Below are positions 35,183 through 43,334 of a DNA stretch of 64,000 bases, in pieces. The notes beneath the pieces were generated by a model that was given only the letters and a program-made list of their open reading frames with translations, had not been told where the DNA came from and ran no database searches. The translations under genes were made by a program, and so were the position numbers. Origin of the DNA: an uncultured Akkermansia sp. (GTDB lineage: Bacteria > Verrucomicrobiota > Verrucomicrobiia > Verrucomicrobiales > Akkermansiaceae); NCBI GenBank assembly GCA_947629715.1, contig CANRET010000001.1, positions 1 to 64,000 of the forward strand. Reading direction: 5' to 3'. Position 1 is the first letter of the stretch, and every line of letters starts with the position of its first letter.

Positions 35183-36949
35183 TCAACTGCGACTTTTACG
35201 CAGAAGATCAGGTTCCTTGCAGTGCAATGCCCAGAGCATGGGATCGATCACGCGATTAGGCTTTACTTTGCCATTTGCCGGAACGCAGTACGCCTCTCCC
35301 CGCTCATCCGTAACCTCCGCCGTCTCCCCACCGAAAGAACTTACGGCGAAATAACGCACATTGCTGGATACGGTCTCCGCATTGGTGCAGATATTCGGAG
35401 AAATATTGAAGAGGAATTCACGCAAACGCTTTGAGTTGGCATCGACAAACTTCGGCTGGAATTGTCCGTTGCGGACACTGGGAAGCAACGGCTCGGGACC
35501 GAGCAAGTCCTGCCAAACGTCACTTTTGCCGATGATGATGGCAAGCGGTACGGCCAGCTTCTTTTCCGGCGGCAGATGCAAGGCCGAGCGCAACCTCATT
35601 TCCACATCCGAAAGCATGAGAGCCTGACGCTCACGCACCCGGCGCCCTTTCGCTTTACTCGCGCCGTCGTCCATTTTAATGATCTTGCGGAATGCGATAT
35701 CTGCCGTGGGATCAAAGAGGAAAAAAATTGCAGACGCCGCCTCCAAATGTCCGGCCTCATCCTCCGCCTCTTTCCCGTCCGGCTCATAACCGGTTCCGGC
35801 GGTATCGTAAAGCGTCACGCTGCACGTCTTGCTCCCACTGCTCAGACTGTATGTGAAAGGACGGGGCACGCGCACATAACGTCCATCGCGCCACACATCG
35901 TGATACAGCTCTCCGGAGGAAGATGTCCGGGCAAGAATAGCGCTCTGCGGATTATCGGCAGAAAACAACTTCATACGCATGGAGTTGAGCGAAGCATTGC
36001 CGGACGCGTCCGAATCTCGAAAGGCAATTCCGAACTCACGTGACAAGGCATACTCCAACTGGTGCAGCATCGTCGTCAGATAGTAGGTCTTCCCGGACCC
36101 GGGCGTCCCGACAAGCGAAAAAATCATTTGCCTCGCCTTCATGAAGAAGGAGGGCAATTTATGATGGCAGCGCGGGCAGGCGTACTCTCGAACACTCAGC
36201 CCCATTGCATCCACAGGCACTCCCTGCCGGTCCAGATTAATGGGTGTAAACCGTTGCTGAGCCTTCTCGCCCAGGATGGTGTCTCCCGTCAAATTCGGGT
36301 GCGCGGATACAGCCAGCGCCTGGGAGATCGGAAAACGCTGCCAGCAATGAGGGCAGCACACTTCCCTGCCCCCATCATCTTTTTGATCGTTGCTGTCTTT
36401 CACCGTGCGCACAGCGCGCCCGCCCCCGGACAACTCACCGTGTTCTTCCGCCACAAAACGCGCCACCTCCCGGATATCGTCCAACTCAAATGCACATGTT
36501 GCAAGCCCCTTGAAAACCACGAGCTTCTTCCCACGCGGCTCCTTGGGCAAAGCGTCGACGTCCTCCAGCTTCATGGCCTCGCTCCACTTTCCGGAACTCT
36601 TGTCGTACACGTACCATTCGGTCGGATTGAATAAGCCAAAATCAGGCATGAAACGCTCATCCCCCAGCCATGCGATAAAGCATCCCCCCCCTAACACGAA
36701 TAAATTGGGCGAGTTAAGTCGTAACTGAACCTCTCGTTCCGTCCTCTCTCCGTTGAAGGAATAACTGCCAACCGTCAAATGGGGGAAAAAGCGACATACC
36801 CCCCCCTGCAACGCAAAAGTCCCTCCTAACTCAGAACGCATCTTACAGCGAAAAACACTCCCCTGCCCCCGTCCTATCGTCATAAACGAGGCATCCGAAA
36901 CACGCAACTTCTTGCTTAAACAATCGAATATGTACAGTCTGTTATCCAT
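35183..36949 (-). CDS. FHA-like / zinc-ribbon / P-loop GTPase of the TRAFAC type
   Basis: 588 residues. Residues ~1-105 resemble an FHA domain (FMTIGRGQGS, later YSFNGE and FVLGGG). Two CxxC pairs, CPHC (199-202) and CPRC (258-261), form a zinc ribbon directly before the nucleotide domain. There the P-loop is GTPGSGKT (281-288), the G3 motif DTAG (382-385), and a G4-like GKSD (474-477). CPxC pairs before a SGKT P-loop with a DTAG are typical of the GTPases in predicted conflict/effector systems. As first gene of a five-gene operon with its own promoter, it is the likely regulator or switch. Confidence 0.75.
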   Translation of the reverse strand: MDNRLYIFDCLSKKLRVSDASFMTIGRGQGSVFRCKMRSELGGTFALQGGVCRFFPHLTVGSYSFNGERTEREVQLRLNSPNLFVLGGGCFIAWLGDERFMPDFGLFNPTEWYVYDKSSGKWSEAMKLEDVDALPKEPRGKKLVVFKGLATCAFELDDIREVARFVAEEHGELSGGGRAVRTVKDSNDQKDDGGREVCCPHCWQRFPISQALAVSAHPNLTGDTILGEKAQQRFTPINLDRQGVPVDAMGLSVREYACPRCHHKLPSFFMKARQMIFSLVGTPGSGKTYYLTTMLHQLEYALSREFGIAFRDSDASGNASLNSMRMKLFSADNPQSAILARTSSSGELYHDVWRDGRYVRVPRPFTYSLSSGSKTCSVTLYDTAGTGYEPDGKEAEDEAGHLEAASAIFFLFDPTADIAFRKIIKMDDGASKAKGRRVRERQALMLSDVEMRLRSALHLPPEKKLAVPLAIIIGKSDVWQDLLGPEPLLPSVRNGQFQPKFVDANSKRLREFLFNISPNICTNAETVSSNVRYFAVSSFGGETAEVTDERGEAYCVPANGKVKPNRVIDPMLWALHCKEPDLLRKSRS

Positions 36950-36963
36950 CGCACTCCGAAAAT

Positions 36964-36993
36964 GTTATACCACGTCACGCCCCATGTCGTCAA
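36964..36993 (-). promoter_or_regulatory. promoter of the GTPase operon
   Basis: Minus strand: TTGACG (36988-36993), 18-base spacer, TATAAC (36964-36969), 14 bases to the ATG at 36949, with GGAG six bases or so before the start. Confidence 0.65.
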
Positions 36994-37025
36994 GCCCTAT
37001 CATCCTGTTTTGCTCGGTGTGCGGC

Positions 37026-37054
37026 TTGACTTTTTGATTCTCTGACGCTATGCT
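37026..37054 (+). promoter_or_regulatory. promoter of the metal ABC importer operon, leaderless geometry
   Basis: TTGACT (37026-37031), 17-base spacer, TATGCT (37049-37054), six bases to the ATG at 37061. I see no clear Zur or Fur box around it. Confidence 0.7.
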
Positions 37055-37060
37055 GATTCT

Positions 37061-37939
37061 ATGCGCTTGTTCGTGCTCACGCTGCTGCTTATTTCATCGC
37101 TGTCGAGTGCAGGGGCGGATCTTCGTATAGCAAGTCTGCATCCGTTGCTCAGCGAAATGGCCAGGCGTGTGGGTGGCGATGACGTGGAGGTCGTGGACAT
37201 CTTCCCTCGCGGCGGAGAGCTCCACCGCTTCGAACCGAGCGCCCGAGAACTGTCTGCAGCTGCAGGTTGCCGCTTTATACTTGCTTGCGGCAAGGGAACA
37301 GAGCCCTATCTGGGGGCCTTGCGAGAATCGCTTAATCCATTTAAGGTAAGCATTTTGGAGCTTGGAGACACTGTGCCGGACGTGATGACGCCGGACGGGG
37401 CCGCAGCAGATCCGCACTGGTGGAATGCTCCGGAAAATATGAAGCGCGCCGCTATTTCTCTCGCGATGACTCTGGCGCAGGCATTGCCGAACAGAAAAGA
37501 GGCTTTGCGCACGCGTCTCGCCGAATACGCGCGCTGCATGGACATGCTGACGCGTGAGGCGCGTCTCGCTCTGTCGCGCGTCCCACAGGAGCGACGCACC
37601 CTGGTCACGGCGCACGCTGCCATGTGTCATTTTTGCGAGGCGTTCCGACTGATGCCATTGGCTGTGCAGGGAGTAGCGACAGAGAGCGAGGGCGATATGG
37701 CTACGGTGGCACAATTCATCCGTGAACTGCGGGCGCGCGGCGTTCGCCGAATCTATGCCGAAGTGCGCGATGCTCCGCGATTTTTACAAAATATCGCAGA
37801 AGCGGCCGGAATTTCGCTTGGGGAACTGGTCATGGACGGCGTCGCTCCCGGTCAACCTCCTTACGAAGTCATTTTTCGGTTCAACTTGCGTGCTGTATGC
37901 GATGGCCTTTCGGTTCCGTTTGAAACGTCCCCATCATGA
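37061..37939 (+). CDS. zinc/manganese ABC transporter, solute-binding protein (ZnuA/TroA family)
   Basis: 292 residues with a signal peptide (MRLFVLTLLLISSLSSAGA). Cluster A-1 features: IASLHPLLSEMARRVGGDDVEVVDIFPRGGELHRFEPSARELS, where the metal-binding His follows the PxGxxxH-type stretch; then DPHWWNAPENMKRAA and LVTAHAAMCHFCEAF with further His ligands; Glu/Asp near YAEVRDAP. The protein binds Zn or Mn in the periplasm for the permease encoded two genes on. The stop overlaps the next start (ATGA). Which metal is carried cannot be told. Confidence 0.88.
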   Translation: MRLFVLTLLLISSLSSAGADLRIASLHPLLSEMARRVGGDDVEVVDIFPRGGELHRFEPSARELSAAAGCRFILACGKGTEPYLGALRESLNPFKVSILELGDTVPDVMTPDGAAADPHWWNAPENMKRAAISLAMTLAQALPNRKEALRTRLAEYARCMDMLTREARLALSRVPQERRTLVTAHAAMCHFCEAFRLMPLAVQGVATESEGDMATVAQFIRELRARGVRRIYAEVRDAPRFLQNIAEAAGISLGELVMDGVAPGQPPYEVIFRFNLRAVCDGLSVPFETSPS

Positions 37940-38376
37940 AAAAGCCGTTGAAAACTCTCGCCTATTGCGCACTGGGCATTGTCATCGCCGGCCTGCCTCT
38001 GATATTTTTCAACGTCAGGTCCGATCCGGCACGCGAGGTCAATCCTGCCGCAACGGAGGAGATTCGGGTCATGGCCCCGATCTTGGTACGCTACACGAAC
38101 GCTCCGGCCGAGATTCGGATTCTGCGCACCGGTGATGAAATCTTACGCTTGCAGCCGGATTGCAGCGGCCAGTGGTACGGCGCGCTTCCCTTGCCTCCCA
38201 TCCACCCCGGATCTGTGCTTGAACTTGAGGTGCAGGCCCGATGGGCGCATCCCCCCACTGCTCGACAAGTTATCACCCTGCAGCTTTTCCCTCCCGGTCT
38301 TCCGACGGCAACCGATACCCAATGGACCGATACCCCTGCGAATGAGCTGCACAGCATCTTCCTCTTCCGATGGTAA
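37936..38376 (+). CDS. small membrane-anchored protein within metal importer operon
   Basis: 146 residues. N-terminal helix (about 8-26) as signal anchor, then a beta-rich periplasmic domain (IRVMAPILVRYTNAPAEIRI, LELEVQARW) resembling a small Ig-like fold. Family not recognised. It overlaps both the binding-protein gene (four bases) and the ATPase gene (seven bases), so it is part of the importer operon and may be an accessory subunit. Confidence 0.6.
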   Translation: MKKPLKTLAYCALGIVIAGLPLIFFNVRSDPAREVNPAATEEIRVMAPILVRYTNAPAEIRILRTGDEILRLQPDCSGQWYGALPLPPIHPGSVLELEVQARWAHPPTARQVITLQLFPPGLPTATDTQWTDTPANELHSIFLFRW

Positions 38377-39143
38377 ATTGCAGAGATCATGTATGTTGGG
38401 GAGCAGCTGACCCCAATCACCACCCGCACGAGCTGCTGGTACGCCGACTCTCGGCGACATACGCGCGCGCGGAGCGACCGGCAATCTCCGGTATCTCCTT
38501 CAGCATTCATTGCGGTCACACCCTCGCGATCATGGGGCCCAACGGTGCCGGCAAATCCACCTTGCTCAACGTGCTGGCCGGCATCATGCCTCCGGATGAG
38601 GGAGAAGTGTTGTGGGACGGTCACCCGTTGCACAACACGCGCCGAGAAGTTGCCTGGCTTCCCCAGCGCAGTGAGATGGATCTCTCCTTTCCTATCACGG
38701 TGCGCGAGCTGGTTGAGATGGGACGCTATCCGGCTCTAGGCGCATGGGGAAGCATGGGAGAGCATGATGTCAACATGGTCAACAAGGCTCTTCACACGCT
38801 GGAGATCGATTCTCTGCAGCGCCGACAAATTGCCGAACTCTCCGGTGGGCAACTCCAGCGCGCTTTTCTGGCCCGCGCGCTCGCCCAGGAGGCCCATATC
38901 CTGCTTCTCGACGAACCATTCACCGGACTGGATGCTCCCGGTGCTCACTCTCTCGGACTGCTTCTCGGCGAACTCGCACACGAAGGGCGTCTGGTGATCG
39001 CGAGTTACCACGATATCAGCAACGCGTCTCAGTACTTCGACAGCGTCCTGCTGCTGCATTGTGAACAACGGGCATACGGACGAAGTGCGGAAACTCTGGC
39101 GCCTCAAAACATCAACCGCGCGTACGGCGCCGTCGGCCTATGA
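38370..39143 (+). CDS. metal ABC transporter ATP-binding protein (ZnuC-like)
   Basis: 257 residues. Walker A GPNGAGKST, signature LSGGQLQRAFLARAL, Walker B ILLLDEPFTGLD and the switch His in IASYHD. It powers metal import with the membrane protein that follows. The start ATG at 38370 overlaps the stop of the previous gene, and the stop overlaps the next start (ATGA), so the four genes are tightly coupled. About 20 residues before the usual ABC N terminus (LLVRRLSATY) are unusual and could mean that a later start is used. Confidence 0.92.
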   Translation: MVNCRDHVCWGAADPNHHPHELLVRRLSATYARAERPAISGISFSIHCGHTLAIMGPNGAGKSTLLNVLAGIMPPDEGEVLWDGHPLHNTRREVAWLPQRSEMDLSFPITVRELVEMGRYPALGAWGSMGEHDVNMVNKALHTLEIDSLQRRQIAELSGGQLQRAFLARALAQEAHILLLDEPFTGLDAPGAHSLGLLLGELAHEGRLVIASYHDISNASQYFDSVLLLHCEQRAYGRSAETLAPQNINRAYGAVGL

Positions 39144-39961
39144 ATGAATTTTTAAGCTACCTTGCCGAACCCATCGCTCTGCGTACGCTGTGGGCCTGTG
39201 CTGTAATCGGCTTTGTGGATGGTTACGTAAGCGCGCTGGTTGTTCTGCGGCGTTCCTCTCTTCAGATAGGCGCAGTTTCGTGTGCCCTTCTCCCCGGGAT
39301 TGCCATCGGCATACTGCTCTTCGGGCTGGGGCAATGGAGCGCACTTGTTGGGGCCATTGCCGCCGGCATGTTGGTGGGACTGAGTTCCCTTTTTGTAGCG
39401 CGCACGACCCGACTGCACCATGATGCAGCTCTCGCCGTTATCCACTCCGCTGCCTTTGCCTTCGGGTACGTCGTTTTGGTTCGCCTGGGCATGCAACAGA
39501 AAGTCGATGATTGGCTTTTCGGCAATATCATGAGCATGAGCTACGCCGATCTTTGCCTGGCGTACGCCACGGGCGCTGCAGCTCTGTTGTGCATCACGGC
39601 CTTCATGCGACCGCTTCTCCTCTGGCTTTTCGATCCGAATGCCGCCACCAGTTTCGGTTTACCCACGCGTGCCATCAGCTATGGAGTGTACGCTCTCATC
39701 ATTCTGGCGCTCGTATCATCGTTACAGGCGGTAGGAGCGCTGCTCACACTCGGGCTGCTCGTAGCCCCGGCAGGCATCATGCGCCTGCTCACCAACCGAG
39801 CTGAACTCATGTTCTGGGGAGCCGGCGCCATAGGGGGAGGCTGCAGCATCGCCGCCTTCTTCATATCCTATCCGCTCGGACTGCACCTCGGCGCCACAAT
39901 CATCCTGCTTTTGGGCATCGCATTCTGCGTAGCGTGGCGCTTTCGTTCATCGTCTCGCTGA
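39140..39961 (+). CDS. metal ABC transporter permease (ZnuB/TroC family)
   Basis: 273 residues with eight to nine membrane helices, the typical size for the family. The beginning RRSSLQIGAVSCALLPGIAIG and the loop AVGALLTLGLLVAPAGIMRLL match the ABC-3 family, where the latter region contacts the ATPase. Last gene of the importer operon; hemC converges from the other side 73 bases on. Confidence 0.92.
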   Translation: MNEFLSYLAEPIALRTLWACAVIGFVDGYVSALVVLRRSSLQIGAVSCALLPGIAIGILLFGLGQWSALVGAIAAGMLVGLSSLFVARTTRLHHDAALAVIHSAAFAFGYVVLVRLGMQQKVDDWLFGNIMSMSYADLCLAYATGAAALLCITAFMRPLLLWLFDPNAATSFGLPTRAISYGVYALIILALVSSLQAVGALLTLGLLVAPAGIMRLLTNRAELMFWGAGAIGGGCSIAAFFISYPLGLHLGATIILLLGIAFCVAWRFRSSSR

Positions 39962-40033
39962 ACCCCACAGATTGCGCGGTGTTCCGACGATTTTTCACCC
40001 ACTCGGAGGATGAAATGAGCCGCCGACGCAAGC

Positions 40034-40957
40034 TCACATGAGGCTGCGCAGTTCCTCTGCGGCAGCGCACCCGACAGTCTCCGGAGCGTTGGCAGGGCCT
40101 CGTCGGATGCAGCGCAACGCCACGCCGTCCGGGCAAAAGTAGAGGACGCGTAACTCAAGTTCCGTTCCCCGAAGCTTTGCGTACCCCCCGACCGGCGTTG
40201 AACAATCCGCCTGCAACGCCGCAAGAAAGGCTCGTTCGGCACGGATGGTCAACTCACTCGGTTCGTGGTTGATGCCGCGCACAAGATCACGCGTCACACC
40301 ATCATCCCGACGCGTCTCCACCGCAATAGCGCCTTGACAAAGTGCGGGCGCAAAGCTGTCGCAATCCATATCCACAAGCGTCACTCCATCCGGCAAAATC
40401 TCCTGCAGCCTGCCCAGACGATTCAACCCGGCGCGAGCGAGAAGGATGGCATCCATTTCATTGCTCTCTGCCAGCCTGCGCAGCCGTGTGGTCACATTCC
40501 CGCGCAATTGCACCGTGCTCGCGCGTCCGCTCCAGTAGGCTCCTACCAACGCAGCGCGGCGCACACTGGATGTGCCGATGACCGGAGCATCCATATTCGC
40601 ACCACGTCGGATGACAAGCGTATCATTGATTGCCTCGCGCGGGAGCACGGCGGCAATCTGCATACGCTCATCCAAGGTACCGGGCATATCCTTGCAGCTG
40701 TGCACTGCGCAGTCAATTTCCCCGCGAGCAAGCGACTCCTCAATCGCAGCGATAAACACTCCCTTATCTGCCGTATTCGTGGCCTTGTTTACCTCGCAAA
40801 GAGGGATATCCGTGCGCTCGTCGCCCGCCGTACGGATGGGGACAACTTCGGTTTGAATGCCGGGGTGCGCATCGTGTAAAGTCTGCTCTACCAATCTGGC
40901 CTGACAAAGAGCCAGCTCGCTGCCTCGCGTGCCCAGCCGAAGTGTGAAGCGCTTCAT
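40034..40957 (-). CDS. hemC: hydroxymethylbilane synthase (porphobilinogen deaminase)
   Basis: 307 residues. It joins four porphobilinogens into hydroxymethylbilane in haem synthesis. Motifs: LRLGTRGSELALCQA at the N terminus, RTAGD, DKGVFIAAIEESL, IDCAVHSCKDMP with the catalytic Asp region, and ADCSTPVGGYA holding the Cys that bears the dipyrromethane cofactor. A longer open frame reaches 41083, but the -10 box six bases before ATG 40957 and the family N terminus fix the start. Confidence 0.96.
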   Translation of the reverse strand: MKRFTLRLGTRGSELALCQARLVEQTLHDAHPGIQTEVVPIRTAGDERTDIPLCEVNKATNTADKGVFIAAIEESLARGEIDCAVHSCKDMPGTLDERMQIAAVLPREAINDTLVIRRGANMDAPVIGTSSVRRAALVGAYWSGRASTVQLRGNVTTRLRRLAESNEMDAILLARAGLNRLGRLQEILPDGVTLVDMDCDSFAPALCQGAIAVETRRDDGVTRDLVRGINHEPSELTIRAERAFLAALQADCSTPVGGYAKLRGTELELRVLYFCPDGVALRCIRRGPANAPETVGCAAAEELRSLM

Positions 40958-40963
40958 GCAGGC

Positions 40964-40992
40964 ATTGTAGCGCATGGGACTTGCTCTGTCAA
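40964..40992 (-). promoter_or_regulatory. hemC promoter, leaderless geometry
   Basis: Minus strand: TTGACA (40987-40992), 17-base spacer, TACAAT (40964-40969), six bases to the ATG at 40957. Confidence 0.8.
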
Positions 40993-41061
40993 ACATGTTG
41001 CCCCGCACGACAAAGCAACAATATATAAAACGCCGGAACTTCGGACAGAATCTCAGATAGT

Positions 41062-41253
41062 ATGGAAGAAAGCAACGAGCCATGGACGAACAATCCGAGT
41101 GAGCCGTACAACTTGCGTAAGGCTGACAGTCTGCACGAGACCGAGCTTGGCCACACGCTTAACATGATGTACACGCTCTACTACGAAGTGCCTGACACAC
41201 CGACATCTCTGCGATTTTTCCCGGAAGACTCGGAGTCTGAACAGGCGCTTTAA
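41062..41253 (+). CDS. small acidic hypothetical protein
   Basis: 63 residues, acidic, no membrane segment or known motif. It is divergent from hemC. A weak promoter may lie at 40998-41027 (TTGCCC, 18 bases, TATATA), leaving a leader of about 27 bases. It might be a real small gene because it has clear start, stop and plausible promoter, but nothing in the sequence proves it. Confidence 0.4.
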   Translation: MEESNEPWTNNPSEPYNLRKADSLHETELGHTLNMMYTLYYEVPDTPTSLRFFPEDSESEQAL

Positions 41254-41439
41254 CGCCGGAGCGTCAAACTTCCCCTATTGGAAGATACCGGGAAAAATGA
41301 CGGAACGGTCGTCTGCAGGAGCCAGGAGGGAACAAAGAGAGTGGAAAGGGGGACATCCGGAAGAGTCCGAAAAAACAAACCCTTGCGATGCAACCGGAGG
41401 CGTCCGGGATCATCGGTGATGCGTTGACCCTGCCGCTCC

Positions 41440-41468
41440 TTGACTCGCTCTGCCCGGAGTGGTATAAG
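41440..41468 (+). promoter_or_regulatory. promoter of the ZIP transporter gene
   Basis: TTGACT (41440-41445), 17-base spacer, TATAAG (41463-41468), 12 bases to the ATG at 41481. It lies inside the longer frame that begins at 41388 and argues against that start. Confidence 0.65.
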
Positions 41469-41480
41469 GACTGCATTGGT

Positions 41481-42290
41481 ATGGAGGCAAGCACGTTACA
41501 TCCTCTTGTGCTGGGCGGCATTTTGTCGCTTCTGGCCGGGCTGTGTACGGGGGTGGGCGCAGCCGTGGCGCTGTTCATGAGGCGCACGAACACGCGCGTT
41601 CTCACTTTTGCACTGGGTGCAAGCGCGGGAGTGATGGTGTACATTTCTTTCATGGAACTCATGCCCACAGCAATGAAAAATCTCGGCGGAATGGCAGGAG
41701 AAAAATGGATTGCTATGGCCGCCTTTTTCGGGGGCATGGGATTGGCATGGATAATTGATTTCATGATCCCGGAGGATGAAAACCCGCACGAGATACACGA
41801 TGCCGCCGAGCTGGAACATGTGCAGGCTACCGGGCAATTCTCCGGACGAGAAAACGTGCGCCGCGGCGCCCTGCTCTTCGCGCTGGCCATGGCGCTGCAT
41901 AATTTTCCGGAAGGCATGGCCACTATGGCTGCGGCATTCGACAACACTGACACGGCTCTTTCCGTGGCTCTGGCCGTCGCCATCCACAACATCCCGGAGG
42001 GCATTGCCGTGGCTCTGCCGCTGATGTACGCCACAGGCAAACCCGGCAAAGCCTTCCGCCTGGCTACGCTCACGGGCATGGCCGAACCGCTGGGAGCTGT
42101 CATCTGCATGCTCATTCTGATGCCCTGCATGAGTGGTTTTCTGCTGGCATGCCTTTTCGGCATCGTCTCCGGCATCATGGTGTACATCTCCTTTGACGAA
42201 CTGCTGCCCATGGCAGAGCGTTGGGGGCACCACCATCTCTCCATCTGCGGCGTAGCAGTCGGTATGTTTATCATGGCGCTCACGCTGTGA
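41481..42290 (+). CDS. ZIP family metal transporter (ZupT-like)
   Basis: 269 residues with about eight membrane helices. The binuclear metal site is visible as HNFPEG in TM4 and HNIPEG in TM5. An acidic loop with His (MIPEDENPHEIHDAAELEH) sits between TM3 and TM4. ZIP proteins move Zn and other divalent metals into the cytoplasm. It ends at VGMFIMALTL, as usual. With the ABC importer 1.5 kb upstream it makes a second zinc-uptake route in this region. Confidence 0.93.
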   Translation: MEASTLHPLVLGGILSLLAGLCTGVGAAVALFMRRTNTRVLTFALGASAGVMVYISFMELMPTAMKNLGGMAGEKWIAMAAFFGGMGLAWIIDFMIPEDENPHEIHDAAELEHVQATGQFSGRENVRRGALLFALAMALHNFPEGMATMAAAFDNTDTALSVALAVAIHNIPEGIAVALPLMYATGKPGKAFRLATLTGMAEPLGAVICMLILMPCMSGFLLACLFGIVSGIMVYISFDELLPMAERWGHHHLSICGVAVGMFIMALTL

Positions 42291-42334
42291 TGAAGCTTGC
42301 AAAACTCTGTCGCAGTGCAGACGCATAAATTTGC

Positions 42335-42363
42335 TTGCATGGCGCCGTCAGATGAGGTATAGA
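42335..42363 (+). promoter_or_regulatory. mscS-like gene promoter
   Basis: TTGCAT (42335-42340), 17-base spacer, TATAGA (42358-42363). An ATG at 42363 is part of the -10 box, so translation must start downstream. Confidence 0.5.
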
Positions 42364-42419
42364 TGGAACCGACTCAAAAGAGGGTCTTACGTGATGAAAC
42401 TTGCACCGCTGATTTTCCC

Positions 42420-43250
42420 ATGGAGAACACCGTAACAACCGAGTGGACGACCGATGCGCTTGGTCTGTGGCACAGACTGCTGGACGGCGGATGGATTGCT
42501 TTTGCAGGCTGGCTGCTTGCAGCGTATATCGTCATACGCATTGTGAAGCTCGTTTTCAGCCGGTTGTTCATTCGCTCCCAAAAGCTCCACCATCCTGCTG
42601 TACGTTTTCTCGCTCATCTCGCCACAACTCTCATCTGGGCGCTCGCTCTGGTGCAAGCTCTGCGAGCAGTTGGCGTGGACCTGGTGAGCATTCTCGGAGC
42701 CGCCGGCGTCGTCGGCATTGCCATCGGCTTCGCCTCCCAGACGGCGCTCAGCAACCTCATCAGCGGTTTCTTTCTTATCTCCGAGAGCAGTTTCAAAATC
42801 GGCGACTACGTGCGCGTGGATTCCCTGGAAGGAACCGTGGAAAGCATTAACCTGCTCTCCATCTACCTGCGCCAGCCGGATCACTCGCTCATTCGCATTC
42901 CCTGCGAAATGATCATCAAAAATCCGGTCGTCAACATGACGAATGATAAGGTCCGCCGCTGCGATTTGGACGTGGGAGTGGACTATTCCTCGGACCTCGT
43001 GCGGGTACGAGAAGTCATCGAGCAAGTTGTCGCCGAGCAGCCAGGACTTTTCACGGATAAGAAACACGCCACCACCATCCTCTTCTCCGGTTTCGGCGAG
43101 TCTTCGCTCAACCTGCACATCGGCGCCTGGTGTCACACCGATGATTACCACGCCGTACGCTACTCCTTCGCTACAAAACTCCTCGCTGCCTTTGCCTCCG
43201 CCGACATCTCCATCCCCTTCCCCATCCGCGACGTACGGATCACGAAGTAA
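42420..43250 (+). CDS. small-conductance mechanosensitive channel (MscS family)
   Basis: 276 residues, the size of E. coli MscS. Three membrane segments, with the pore helix LVSILGAAGVVGIAIGFASQTALSNLISGFFLI carrying the Gly/Ala pattern of TM3, followed by the beta domain (IGDYVRV...GTVESINLLSIYLR...IRIPCEMIIKNPVVN). It opens under membrane tension to release solutes on osmotic downshift. An upstream in-frame ATG at 42363 overlaps the predicted -10 box, so the later ATG is used; a leader of about 50 bases results. Confidence 0.92.
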   Translation: MENTVTTEWTTDALGLWHRLLDGGWIAFAGWLLAAYIVIRIVKLVFSRLFIRSQKLHHPAVRFLAHLATTLIWALALVQALRAVGVDLVSILGAAGVVGIAIGFASQTALSNLISGFFLISESSFKIGDYVRVDSLEGTVESINLLSIYLRQPDHSLIRIPCEMIIKNPVVNMTNDKVRRCDLDVGVDYSSDLVRVREVIEQVVAEQPGLFTDKKHATTILFSGFGESSLNLHIGAWCHTDDYHAVRYSFATKLLAAFASADISIPFPIRDVRITK

Positions 43251-43295
43251 GCGGAGCAACTCATTTTGTGATAAACAGCCCTGAGCTTGCCGGCC

Positions 43296-43325
43296 TTGAC
43301 GCTCGGAGACGCTCTGTGATACAAT
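43296..43325 (+). promoter_or_regulatory. psd promoter, near-leaderless geometry
   Basis: TTGACG (43296-43301), 18-base spacer, TACAAT (43320-43325), nine bases (GCCGGGAGC) to the ATG at 43335. Confidence 0.7.
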
Positions 43326-43334
43326 GCCGGGAGC

